From Alphaproteobacteria bacterium (GTDB taxonomy: Bacteria > Pseudomonadota > Alphaproteobacteria > UBA828): a stretch of 43,960 nt of DNA. The DNA lies in the NCBI GenBank assembly GCA_022826345.1, contig JAJDVB010000183.1:1-43960 (forward strand), read 5' to 3'. This document shows, piece by piece, positions 24,163 to 32,077 of this stretch. The notes beneath the pieces were generated by a model, which saw nothing but the letters and a program-made list of their open reading frames with translations, was not told where the DNA came from and ran no database searches. Position 1 is the stretch's first letter; every line of letters begins with the position of its first letter. Both the position numbers and the translations under genes were made by a program.

Positions 24163-26489
24163 GCCCTGACTCGCGATTTATCGGGATCGTAGAAGGGGAA
24201 CGGCACGACCGCCGCTTCGAGGCGCTTCTGCACGCCGTCGAGCTGGCCGACCTCGACGGCGGTGCCGAGCCCGGCGTGCTCCACCGCCATGCGGCAGAGC
24301 GCGATGGACTTGCCCGTCATCGGCGAGCGGGTGCCCGACGTGACCACACCCACCCGGTGGCGGCCGACGAACACGCCATCGCCGTGACCCACCACCTCGT
24401 CGCCCGTGAGTTCGAGGCCCACCAGGACGCGCTGCGGGTTGGCCTTGCGCTTGACCAAGGCCGCCTTGCCGCAGAAGTCGTCCTCCTTGGACTGGAGCGG
24501 CACCGTGAAGCCGATTCCCGCCTCGAAGGGGTCGGTCTGATCGTCGAACTCGTAGCCTGAGAAGATCAGCCCCGCCTCGATCCGCAGGATGTCGAGGGCC
24601 TCCAGGCCGAGCGGGCTGAGCCCGTGCGGCTCGCCAGCCTGCCAGACCGCATCCCACACCGCGTCGCAGTCCTTCGGGTGGCAGAAAACCTCGTAGCCGA
24701 GCTCGCCGGTGTAGCCCGTGCGCGAGACCACGAGCGCAGGTCCGTTCGGCTCGCCCAGCCGGCCGATGGTGAAGCGGAACCAGCCAAGCTCTTCGATGCT
24801 CGGCTGTGCCGGCGGGGTCCACACGATCTCGCTCACCACCTGCCGGCTCAGCGGCCCCTGGACCGAGAGGTTGTGGAGCTGGTCGGTGGACGAGCGGACC
24901 CACACGTCGAGGCCGAGCGCCTCGGTCTGCTCGCGCAGCCAGGCGCCGCCTTGGTCGCAGCCGCCGATCCAACGGAAGTTGTCCTGGCCCAGCCGGAACA
25001 GGGTTCCGTCGTCGAGCATCGTGCCGGTGTCGTAGCACATGGCGGTGTAGACGACCTGGCCCACGGCGAGCTTCCGCACGTTGCGGGTGAGGCAGTGCTG
25101 CAGCAGCGCCTCCGCCCCCGGCCCCAGCACCTCGAACTTGCGGAGGGGCGAAAGATCGATGGCGGCGACCCGCTCGCGGCAGGCCCAGTATTCCGCGATC
25201 GGTCCGACGCCGGTGTAACTGTTGGGCAGCCAGTAGCCGTTGTACTCGACAAAGTCGCGGGTGCGGCCGCTGGTGCGGGCGTGAAAGCCGGTTTCCTTGG
25301 TCATGGTCACGTCCGCATTCGGTTGCTTGTAGTGGCCGACGGCGCGCGTGAAGGACTCCGTCTCCGGATAGACGCGCACGTGAATGTCGGTGGGGTTCCA
25401 GCCGTTCGCCGCGTCGATGTCGTCCGGGCAGGCGGACGAGACGCAGACCAGATCGGTCAGCGCCCGCAGCAGGACGTAGTCGCCTGGGCGCGACCACGGC
25501 TCGTCGAGGACGAACAGGTTCTGGCCATCGACCTCAGTGTTGTAGAAGAAGTTCATGGCCATCCAGCCGCGCCGGGGCTGAATCGCATACGGCTCCAGGG
25601 AGGCATTGAAGTTGTCCGAGCAGTTGGCGTGGCCGGGGTAGCCCTGGTCCTCGTAATACCTGGCGGCGCAGGCGAGCCCGAAGGCGTCGTGGCGCATGCA
25701 GGTGTCCTGCACCACCTCGATCAGCGCCGTGAAATCCTGGTCGAGATACTTGGCCCGCTGGCCCGGATGGGGATAGCCGAGCCCCATCAGCGAGCGGGTG
25801 GTGGTCACGTCGAGGCAGCGCTCGACTCCCTCGTCCAGCCGCTCGCGATGAAAGGCCTGGAAGTCCGTGCACTGGCGCCCTTCGACGTCGATGATCTGGA
25901 CCCACTCGCCGGCGCGCACCTCGTAGCTCGCGGCCGTGCGGCGGTCGATCCGCCGGTCGAGGCGCGGGTCCGCCAGCGGCTCGGGCAACACCGCCTCGCC
26001 CGCCGGGGCCGTGCCTGCCGCACGCTCGACGAACACCGCGATCGGCGTGGGCGGGTCCTGCCGGTCGGCCGCCATGGGCGCGCCGGGTGTCGCCACGATG
26101 ACCGTGCCGGCGCCGGTCGCGGTGAGTGACGTCTCCTCGCCGGCGCGGCTCTCCGGCCCGAACAGATCGAGAGACGAGGCGCCGGCGAGGTCCCGGTCGA
26201 TGCTGGCGACGCCGTCGGCGACCAGCCGGCGGAGGCCGGCGGCGCTCCCCCCTGCCCTCTCCCCCAGCAGGCTCTCCGCGTGCCGGCCGTCTTCCGCCAC
26301 GCAGACCAGCTCGCAGGCCTGCCCGCCTTCCGCGTTGACGAGGCGGATGACGTCGCCACCCGCGATCCGTATTGCCCGCGCGCTTCGGCCCGGAACGACG
26401 TAGCGCTCCACCCCCGGCGGGAGCGCGAGCAGGCCCGGCCGCCGGACGCCGCGCGGGAAGCGAGCGCCACTGGATGAGACGAGTTCCAT
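24159..26489 (-). CDS. DUF1989-aminomethyltransferase (GcvT) fusion protein
   Basis: This 776-residue cytoplasmic protein joins two families. Residues about 27-195 look like a divergent half of DUF1989 (VVPGRSARAIRIAGGD, LVNAEGGQACEL). Residues about 205-390 are a full DUF1989 (urea carboxylase-associated) domain with YEVRAGEWVQIIDVEGRQCT and RHDAFGLACAARYY, and a downstream YAIQPRRGWMAMNFFYNT. Residues about 395-776 are a GcvT-like tetrahydrofolate-dependent aminomethyltransferase, with FEVLGPGAEALLQHCLTRNV, a folate-site-like TGTMLDDGTLFRL and VSRTGYTGELGYEVF. The downstream position in a betaine-uptake operon (25 nt after the permease gene) suggests methyl or aminomethyl transfer from an imported methylated amine. 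That substrate assignment is inference; DmdA-like and sarcosine-type reactions are other possibilities. Confidence 0.9.
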   Translation of the reverse strand: MELVSSSGARFPRGVRRPGLLALPPGVERYVVPGRSARAIRIAGGDVIRLVNAEGGQACELVCVAEDGRHAESLLGERAGGSAAGLRRLVADGVASIDRDLAGASSLDLFGPESRAGEETSLTATGAGTVIVATPGAPMAADRQDPPTPIAVFVERAAGTAPAGEAVLPEPLADPRLDRRIDRRTAASYEVRAGEWVQIIDVEGRQCTDFQAFHRERLDEGVERCLDVTTTRSLMGLGYPHPGQRAKYLDQDFTALIEVVQDTCMRHDAFGLACAARYYEDQGYPGHANCSDNFNASLEPYAIQPRRGWMAMNFFYNTEVDGQNLFVLDEPWSRPGDYVLLRALTDLVCVSSACPDDIDAANGWNPTDIHVRVYPETESFTRAVGHYKQPNADVTMTKETGFHARTSGRTRDFVEYNGYWLPNSYTGVGPIAEYWACRERVAAIDLSPLRKFEVLGPGAEALLQHCLTRNVRKLAVGQVVYTAMCYDTGTMLDDGTLFRLGQDNFRWIGGCDQGGAWLREQTEALGLDVWVRSSTDQLHNLSVQGPLSRQVVSEIVWTPPAQPSIEELGWFRFTIGRLGEPNGPALVVSRTGYTGELGYEVFCHPKDCDAVWDAVWQAGEPHGLSPLGLEALDILRIEAGLIFSGYEFDDQTDPFEAGIGFTVPLQSKEDDFCGKAALVKRKANPQRVLVGLELTGDEVVGHGDGVFVGRHRVGVVTSGTRSPMTGKSIALCRMAVEHAGLGTAVEVGQLDGVQKRLEAAVVPFPFYDPDKSRVRA

Positions 26490-26514
26490 GATGCGTGCCT
26501 TTCCGTGGTTCCTC

Positions 26515-28515
26515 TCAGGCCAGGCCCAGCTGGCGGCGCCGCTGCTCCGACCACTCCACGACCAGGCGATCGACCGTGAGGCCGATGAACGCCACGCAGA
26601 GTCCGATCACGAGGCCCTTGCCGGCATCGGCGAAGGTGAGTGCCCGGAAGATCTCCTGGCCTAAGTCCTTGGTTCCGATGAAGGCGGCGATGATCACCAT
26701 GAAGAGCCCGAACATGATGGTCTGGTTGACCCCCAGCATGATCTCGGGGAAGGCCAGCGGCATCCGCACCTTCCAGAGGATCTGCCGGGGCGTGCAGCCG
26801 GCGGTGACCGCCGCCTCGATGGTCTCGTTGGGCACGCCGCGCAGGCCGAAGATCGTGTAGCGGACGATGGGAATTGCCGCGTAGATCACGATGGCGGTGA
26901 TCGCCGCCACGTCGCCCACCTGGAACAGCATGATCACCGGGATCAGGTAGATGAACGACGGGAAGGTCTGGAAGGTATCGCAGAGCAGCTGCACGAACCG
27001 GGTGCGCCCCGCGGTCTTCGATGCCCAGATACCCAAAGGCAGCCCGAAGATCAGGCAGAGGATCAGCGCGAAGAAGACCATGTAGGCGGTGATCGACGCG
27101 CGCTCCCAGAAGCCCGTGAGCGCAATGAAGGTGACGAAGCCCGCCGCCGTAGCCGCCAGCTGCGGGCCTGCCAGGCGCCAGCCGATGGCGCCGGCCAGCG
27201 ACGCCACCGCGATCCACGGCATCCACTGGAAGCCGGTGCGTAGCGGGATCAGCACGTGGACCAACAGGCCGTCGCGGATGACGGAAAGCGGGTCGTAGAG
27301 CGTGAACGTGATGAATTCGACGACCATGTCCCAGAAGGGCGCGGTGGTGATCGTTGCGTTCTTGGGCAGCGTCTGGGCGTAGGGCGTGAGCAACGACGCG
27401 ACGATCGAGGCGGCAATGACGATGCCAGCCGCCATCAGATAGGGATGCACGCGCCAGAAGGGGCCGTCGGGGCGGCGCTCGGGCTGCTTCTCGGAGAGTG
27501 CGCGGCTCAGCCGGTCGAGCATCACCGCCATCAGCACCACGGCGACGCCGTTCTCCAGCGCCTGCCCAAGACGCAGGCTCTGGAGGCGGAACAGCAGGTC
27601 CTGCCCCAGCCCCTTGGCGCCGACGAAGGAGGCGATCACGACCATCGCCAGGCACTGCATGATGACCTGGTTGACGCCCAGCATGAGCGAATCGCGCGCG
27701 GCCGGAATCTCGACTCTGAAGAGCATCTGCCAGCGCGTGCAGCCGGCCATTACGCCGGCCTCGCGCACTTCCTCGGAGACCCCCTTGAGCCCGAGCAGCG
27801 TGAGCCGCGTCATCGGCGGTATGGCGAAGAGGATGGTGGCGATGGCGCCGGCCCGGTGCGAGACGCCGATAAAAAGCGCCACCGGAATCAGATAGGAGAA
27901 GTGCGGCAACGACTGCATGACGTTGAGGAGCGGCCACAACGCCCGCTCGAAGGGCCGTGACTTGGCCCCCATCACGCCAAGCGCGACGCCGACGGCGGCC
28001 GCGATCGGCGCCGCGACCAGAACGACGGAGAGCGTCGTCATGGAAAGTGACCACTTGCCGAAGACGGCGAAGTAGACGATGCAGCCACCGGCTAGAAGCG
28101 CCAGCCTCCAGCCCTTCAGCCACCAGCCGAAGACCGCGGCGAGGCCTGCGATCATGATCCACGGGATGGCGGGGATGTCGATCGACCTGAAGCCGCCCAC
28201 GAGCAGGCCGTGCACGATGTCAAGCGGCCACTCAATGCCGAAGGCGATCGCCCGCGTCACGTCCTTGACCGTGAAGACGCCGAAGATCTCGTGCTTGTGG
28301 AAGACGTCGACGACGACGTTGATCCAGTCGATGAAGGGCACTGCGATGTCCCTGGGCCAGACGATCCCGGCCTCGGGCAGAATGGGCTTGAGCGCCAACA
28401 GAACCACGAAGGGCACCAGAACCAGTAGCGGCCCTACCCCCGGCGTGCGCCAGAGGCGGCGTGTCGTCGCGACCGACTCCGCGATCGAACCTCCGAGGGT
28501 CCGCTCTGCGGCCAT
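26515..28515 (-). CDS. Glycine betaine/proline betaine ABC transporter, fused double permease
   Basis: This 666-residue inner-membrane protein contains two ProW/OpuAB-type permease domains in one chain. The first has its EAA-loop at about residues 245-275 (SEEVREAGVMAGCTRWQML). The second repeats it at about 575-605 (PNETIEAAVTAGCTPRQIL). Each lies in a cluster of helices, and hydrophobic extensions precede each domain. A normal transporter uses two copies of a roughly 300-residue subunit, so one chain can make the whole pore. The upstream ATPase gene ends 3 nt from this start. The betaine-type specificity is inferred from the family and the neighbouring binding protein. Confidence 0.92.
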   Translation of the reverse strand: MAAERTLGGSIAESVATTRRLWRTPGVGPLLVLVPFVVLLALKPILPEAGIVWPRDIAVPFIDWINVVVDVFHKHEIFGVFTVKDVTRAIAFGIEWPLDIVHGLLVGGFRSIDIPAIPWIMIAGLAAVFGWWLKGWRLALLAGGCIVYFAVFGKWSLSMTTLSVVLVAAPIAAAVGVALGVMGAKSRPFERALWPLLNVMQSLPHFSYLIPVALFIGVSHRAGAIATILFAIPPMTRLTLLGLKGVSEEVREAGVMAGCTRWQMLFRVEIPAARDSLMLGVNQVIMQCLAMVVIASFVGAKGLGQDLLFRLQSLRLGQALENGVAVVLMAVMLDRLSRALSEKQPERRPDGPFWRVHPYLMAAGIVIAASIVASLLTPYAQTLPKNATITTAPFWDMVVEFITFTLYDPLSVIRDGLLVHVLIPLRTGFQWMPWIAVASLAGAIGWRLAGPQLAATAAGFVTFIALTGFWERASITAYMVFFALILCLIFGLPLGIWASKTAGRTRFVQLLCDTFQTFPSFIYLIPVIMLFQVGDVAAITAIVIYAAIPIVRYTIFGLRGVPNETIEAAVTAGCTPRQILWKVRMPLAFPEIMLGVNQTIMFGLFMVIIAAFIGTKDLGQEIFRALTFADAGKGLVIGLCVAFIGLTVDRLVVEWSEQRRRQLGLA

Positions 28516-28518
28516 GAC

Positions 28519-29541
28519 TTACGAGCGGTCGGCGTACATCGCGTCGACGAGGCCGTAGCGGTCGACTACACCGACCATCCGGCCTCTTTCGTCGACGACC
28601 GCCACCGGGCGCTCGGCTTCGATTACCTGCGGCGCGACGTCCGCCAGGGTGGCGTCCGCCTTGACCTCGCCTTGCGTTGTCTCGCCTGCGGCAGCGGGGC
28701 GCACAGCCGTCGCCACCGTGAGCAGGCGGTCCCGCGCCACGTCCTTGGTGAACTCGCGCACGTAGTCGGTCTCCGGGTTCTCGATCAGCTCAGTGGCGGT
28801 GCCGGCCTGCTCGATGATGCCGTCCTTCATGATGATGATGCGGTCCGCGAGCCGGATGGCCTCATCGAAGTCGTGCGTGATGAACAGGATCGTCTTGTGC
28901 AGCATGTTCTGGAGGCGCAGGAACTCGTTCTGCATCTCGCGGCGGATCAGCGGATCGAGGGCGGAGAAAGGCTCGTCAAGGAACCAGAGCTCAGGCCCCA
29001 CCGCGAGCGAGCGAGCGATTCCGACGCGCTGCTGCTGCCCGCCGGAGAGCTCGCGCGGGTAATAGCGCTCCCGGCCTTCGAGGCCGACGAGCTCGATCAT
29101 CTCGCGGGCGCGGGTCTCCCGCGTGCGGCGGTCGATGCCCTGGACCTCGAGCGGGAAGGCGACGTTTTGCAGCACCGTGCGGTGGGGGAGCAGCGCGAAG
29201 TGCTGAAACACCATGCCCATCTTGTGGCGGCGCAGCTGCGTCAGCTCGCGGTTGGTCGCCTTGAGCAGGTCCTGGCCCTCGAACACGATCGCGCCGGCGG
29301 TGGGCTCGATCAGGCGGGCGAGGCAACGGAGCAGCGTGGACTTGCCGGAGCCCGAGAGCCCCATGATCACCAGAATTTCGCCGGCGTTGACCTCGAGCGA
29401 GGCGTCTCGCACGGCGGGGATGTAGCCTTCGTCCAGAATGGCGGCGAGGCCGGGCGCGCCCCCGTGCCTGTCAATGAACGGCCGGGGCTTGGGGCCGAAC
29501 AGCTTCCAAACGCTGCTGCACGTGAGAATAGGTTCGGCCAA
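28519..29541 (-). CDS. Glycine betaine/proline betaine ABC transporter ATPase (ProV/OpuAA type)
   Basis: This 340-residue ATPase has an atypical start. I choose TTG at 29539-29541 because GGGAGG lies about 6 nt upstream and the conserved sequence begins there (AEPILTCSSVWKLFG). A longer ATG frame to 29673 would run through a terminator hairpin. Walker A is GLSGSGKST (about residues 61-69), the signature is LSGGQQQRVGIARSL, and Walker B is WFLDEPFSALDPLIR. The domain MGMVFQHFALLPHRTV is typical of betaine/choline importers. The C-terminus is a CBS-like regulatory region (VVDERGRMVGVVDRYGLV), often osmosensory in this family. It couples to the fused permease downstream. Confidence 0.92.
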   Translation of the reverse strand: MAEPILTCSSVWKLFGPKPRPFIDRHGGAPGLAAILDEGYIPAVRDASLEVNAGEILVIMGLSGSGKSTLLRCLARLIEPTAGAIVFEGQDLLKATNRELTQLRRHKMGMVFQHFALLPHRTVLQNVAFPLEVQGIDRRTRETRAREMIELVGLEGRERYYPRELSGGQQQRVGIARSLAVGPELWFLDEPFSALDPLIRREMQNEFLRLQNMLHKTILFITHDFDEAIRLADRIIIMKDGIIEQAGTATELIENPETDYVREFTKDVARDRLLTVATAVRPAAAGETTQGEVKADATLADVAPQVIEAERPVAVVDERGRMVGVVDRYGLVDAMYADRS

Positions 29542-29651
29542 ATCGCACCTCCCGGCCACGGCAGAGCGCGTGCCGCTACCCCGCCTCGTCGGCGCCTCGC
29601 TCCATCGTTGGCGGCGATGGGCGCGAATACTATGTGCCGGCAGGGGCATGA

Positions 29652-29696
29652 AATAAAGCGAGGGCGCCGCCACAGGGAGATAAGGCGGCGCCCTCG
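29652..29696 (-). terminator. Intercistronic hairpin between betaine binding-protein and ATPase genes
   Basis: CGAGGGCGCCGCC (29659-29671) pairs with GGCGGCGCCCTCG (29684-29696) over 13 perfect base pairs around a 12-nt loop. On the minus strand the stem is followed by CTTTATTT. It acts as a leaky terminator or mRNA-stability hairpin that lowers ATPase and permease levels relative to the binding protein. Confidence 0.8.
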
Positions 29697-29713
29697 TAGC
29701 CAGGGACTCTGGG

Positions 29714-30637
29714 TTAGTTAACCCAGGACATCCACTTGGCTTCGTTGTCGGCGAGCCACTTGTCGGCCGCCTCTTCGACCTCCATGCCGTCGATGTCGAC
29801 GAGCTTGGACATCACCGCGATATCGAGATTGGTCAGGTTCATCTTCGAGACGATGGCGTAGGCCGTCGGCCACTTGTCGGGCATGCCGTTCCAGACGCCG
29901 ATCTTGAGATAGCCGTCCTTCGGGTTGCCGCAGTCATAGGTCATGTCGGGATTGGGACCCCAGGCCGGGTCGTCCTTGCAGCCCTCGCCATACTCGGGGA
30001 ACTCGACGAACTTGCCGTCGTAGATCGCCTCGATGAAGTTGGGCGTCCAGTTGAAGTGCACGATCGGCGCCTTGCGCTCGAATGCCGATGCGAGCTCCGC
30101 CCAGATGGCTGCAGCCGAGCCAGCGTTCACCACCTCGAAGTCCATGCCGAGGCCTTCGACACGCTCGGCGTCGTGCTTCAACCAGTCGACCGGCCCGCCG
30201 AGGAAGCGACCCTTCGGGGCCGTCTCGGCAGTCGCGAACATCTCGGCGCAGGCATTCAGCGCCTCCCAGTCGGGCAGGCCAGGGCACTGCTCCTCGACAT
30301 AACTGGGATACCACCACTCCTCGCGGGTCTTGGCGTCGTGGGTCGCGGCGTCGATTACGCAGCCTTCGGCAACGACCGCCTCGAACGCCACGCCGAACGC
30401 GCCCTGCCAGACCTCGTGAACCACGTCGATGTCACCCTCGCACATGGAGGTGTGACAACCTATGGGCAGGATTACATCTCGGTAGCACATCTGATCAGCG
30501 TTGCGATCCCCTCCAATACTGGCCACTTTACAGACACTTGGACGGCTCGTCAACGGGATTCGCGTGGGGAGGCGGAGTCCATAAGGTAGATTCTTCGATA
30601 GTTCGGCAGTTGCATTCGGGGACTTGACGTATTTCAT
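29714..30637 (-). CDS. Glycine betaine-type ABC substrate-binding protein, 5'-truncated
   Basis: The open frame gives 307 residues, but only the part from about residue 50 is family-like (type II periplasmic-binding, ProX/OpuAC). Landmarks are CEGDIDVVHEVW, EEWWYPSYVEEQCPG, ERKAPIVHFNWTPNFIEAI and the tail IDGMEVEEAADKWLADNEAKW. Family members have a signal peptide and about 50 more N-terminal residues with the first ligand-binding strands. Here the first 49 residues are unlike that and contain no signal sequence. A promoter-like TTGACG-17-TAAAGT lies inside that stretch, so translation may start at ATG 30488-30490. The break coincides with the border of the mobile region. The protein is probably not exported, and may be a pseudogene or intracellular remnant. 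Confidence 0.75.
   Translation of the reverse strand: MKYVKSPNATAELSKNLPYGLRLPTRIPLTSRPSVCKVASIGGDRNADQMCYRDVILPIGCHTSMCEGDIDVVHEVWQGAFGVAFEAVVAEGCVIDAATHDAKTREEWWYPSYVEEQCPGLPDWEALNACAEMFATAETAPKGRFLGGPVDWLKHDAERVEGLGMDFEVVNAGSAAAIWAELASAFERKAPIVHFNWTPNFIEAIYDGKFVEFPEYGEGCKDDPAWGPNPDMTYDCGNPKDGYLKIGVWNGMPDKWPTAYAIVSKMNLTNLDIAVMSKLVDIDGMEVEEAADKWLADNEAKWMSWVN
30525..30553 (-). promoter_or_regulatory. Sigma-70-like promoter upstream of the truncated betaine-binding gene
   Basis: On the minus strand TTGACG (30548-30553) is separated by exactly 17 bp from TAAAGT (30525-30530). Both boxes are close to consensus. Transcription would begin near 30518 and run into the remnant of the binding-protein gene. 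It lies at the edge of the mobile region and may have been brought in by the insertion. Confidence 0.5.
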
Positions 30638-30771
30638 TCGAATGCGGGCGACTCAAGCTTGTTGCACTCGCTCAAAGCCCATAATCAACTTGATTTTTCA
30701 ATCCATAACACATATGCAACGTTGTCTCTGACAGCTATCGAGCCGGTAGGCGAGGCGTTGGCATCTGTCGC

Positions 30772-30793
30772 GCGTATTGCGCGCGTAATACGC
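30772..30793. promoter_or_regulatory. Palindrome upstream of the ribbon-helix-helix genes (operator or oriT candidate)
   Basis: GCGTATT (30772-30778) and AATACGC (30787-30793) are perfect inverted arms around GCGCGCGT. The site lies 68 bases upstream of the first of three small DNA-binding-type genes. Autoregulatory operators and oriT inverted repeats are both found in this position in mobilisation modules. Confidence 0.5.
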
Positions 30794-30860
30794 AGCAGAA
30801 TTCGTCCACCTTATGGCGACACAGGCACGACACAGGCGATCATACCATGGGGCGGACGGC

Positions 30861-31187
30861 ATGAGCGGGGTAGCCGAGGGGCGCAAGCGGCAGCGCGCCG
30901 TGATGGCAACGGACAGCGACTGGCAGGCGCTCAAGGAGCGCGCCGACGCTGCCGGTATGGATGTCTCGCGCTTCATTCTTGAGCGTCTGACGGCGCCTGT
31001 TGCGGTGCCGGCGGATCCGGTCATGACGCGCGATCTCGCCAGCGCTGTGGCGCGGATCGAGCGCATGGTCAGGGTGCTCTACGAGGTCGAGAAAGAGCGC
31101 GTCGAGGGTTCCGCAGGGGCGGATACCTGGCAGGCTCTGGTGCGCCGTGCCGGTGCACGGATCGATGCCGAGGAGGCACTCGGGTGA
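30861..31187 (+). CDS. Ribbon-helix-helix / MobC-like protein 1
   Basis: This is a 108-residue protein. The N-terminal segment (about residues 8-45) has the ribbon-helix-helix-type pattern of plasmid mobilisation accessory proteins, VMATDSDWQALKERADAAG followed by MDVSRFILERL. Such proteins bind oriT or operator DNA as dimers. A second helical region (about 55-100) may mediate dimerisation. I choose ATG 30861; an in-frame ATG at 30813 would give 16 more residues. The stop codon overlaps the GTG start of the next gene (GTGA), indicating translational coupling. The palindrome at 30772-30793 is a candidate binding site. Confidence 0.75.
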   Translation: MSGVAEGRKRQRAVMATDSDWQALKERADAAGMDVSRFILERLTAPVAVPADPVMTRDLASAVARIERMVRVLYEVEKERVEGSAGADTWQALVRRAGARIDAEEALG

Positions 31188-31543
31188 CGGCAATCGAGGG
31201 AGGCGGGAAGCGGGAGATCGCGCGCATCCGCAGCATCTACTGCTCGCCGGAGAACCGCGCATTGATCGGACGGCGGGCCAAGGAGGCGGGGATGAGTTTC
31301 TCGCGCTTCATGGTCGAATGCGCACTTCACGGTGCAGAGGCCGACGACGACGAGGGTCCTCGCTTGGTCCTGTCCGAGGATGAGCAGAGGATTCTGTATG
31401 AGCGCGTTGCTCTTCTTGACCGGTGCAACGAGGCGCTGCTGTCGCGTCTGCCGGGGACGGAGATATCGGCGCTCGGCGCGCTTTCTTTCCTGGTTCGAGA
31501 GACTCGTGCCAGGTCCGGCGATGAGAGCGGGGACAGATCATGA
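31184..31543 (+). CDS. Ribbon-helix-helix / MobC-like protein 2
   Basis: This is a 119-residue paralogue of the preceding gene. The recognition block reads IYCSPENRALIGRRAKEAG followed by MSFSRFMVECAL, aligned with the same region of its neighbours. The rest is a helical acidic region (DDDEGPRLVLSEDEQRILYER). It starts at GTG 31184 and overlaps both flanking genes. The likely role is accessory DNA binding for the relaxase encoded downstream on the opposite strand, or repression of its own promoter. Confidence 0.72.
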   Translation: MTAIEGGGKREIARIRSIYCSPENRALIGRRAKEAGMSFSRFMVECALHGAEADDDEGPRLVLSEDEQRILYERVALLDRCNEALLSRLPGTEISALGALSFLVRETRARSGDESGDRS

Positions 31544-31986
31544 GAAGGCGTGGCCGGAGGCTGCCGAAGGCGTACTCGCTCTCCTGCACCGACAGCGATT
31601 GGGGACGCGTGCGGATACTGGCCGAGCGGAAGGGGCTCTCCATCTCGCGATACATGGTCGAATGCGGGCTCACCGTGGACCCAACGACAGAGCCCGCGCC
31701 GCCGCCCCGGCTTGTGCTGGACGAGGCGGAGCAGCGCGCCCTTCTCGGCCATGTGACCGCCATTGCGGAGCGCACGGCGGAGGCAGAGACGGATGAGGCG
31801 TTGCTGACACACATCCGCAATTCACTCTCCTTCCTTGCCGAGGAGACAATGCGGACCATGATGCGCGAGGGCCGCGAGGGGGAGCTGGGGGCGACTCTTG
31901 CGGACCTCTTCGGCGAGCAGCTTGCGGCGGCAACCGTCGATCGGCTCCGCGCGCGCACGAGTATCGAGAGGCCGGACTCCCAGTGA
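31540..31986 (+). CDS. Ribbon-helix-helix / MobC-like protein 3
   Basis: This 148-residue protein is the third member of the tandem series. The block LSCTDSDWGRVRILAERKG plus LSISRYMVECGL repeats the same pattern. A longer C-terminal helical domain (about residues 60-140) contains AEAETDEALLTHIRNSLSFL and may contact the relaxase. The ATG overlaps the previous stop (ATGA). A 7-bp GC hairpin lies just after its stop, before the convergent relaxase gene. Confidence 0.72.
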   Translation: MRRRGRRLPKAYSLSCTDSDWGRVRILAERKGLSISRYMVECGLTVDPTTEPAPPPRLVLDEAEQRALLGHVTAIAERTAEAETDEALLTHIRNSLSFLAEETMRTMMREGREGELGATLADLFGEQLAAATVDRLRARTSIERPDSQ

Positions 31987-31997
31987 TCGAAGGGCGC

Positions 31998-32015
31998 CCC
32001 GCCGCCGACGGCGGG
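31998..32015. terminator. GC hairpin between convergent RHH and relaxase genes
   Basis: CCCGCCG (31998-32004) pairs with CGGCGGG (32009-32015) around CCGA. The same GC arm is mirrored by CGGCGGGGCG at 32066-32075, and the flanking GATCGAAGG occurs twice (31985 and 32051). It probably terminates one or both convergent transcripts; no T-tract is seen. Confidence 0.4.
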
Positions 32016-32077
32016 AGACCGCCACCGTGCCGGAAGTTCGGGCCAACGGCGATCGAAGGATGGGTCGGCGGGGCGAG

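Noticed and set aside
24624..26129. 501-codon plus-strand frame
   Set aside because: Antisense to the DUF1989-GcvT gene; composition is that of a codon-phase shadow.
25805..28162. 785-codon minus-strand frame
   Set aside because: Overlaps the permease and DUF1989-GcvT genes in another frame, with no protein-like pattern.
30600..30660. ATTCGAAT-like T-loop hint of a tRNA as island attachment site
   Set aside because: No acceptor stem or anticodon arm can be built around it.
30698..31066. Minus-strand 122-codon frame that might supply the missing signal peptide of the betaine-binding protein
   Set aside because: It has no hydrophobic signal sequence, is Arg-rich and is antisense to the first RHH gene.
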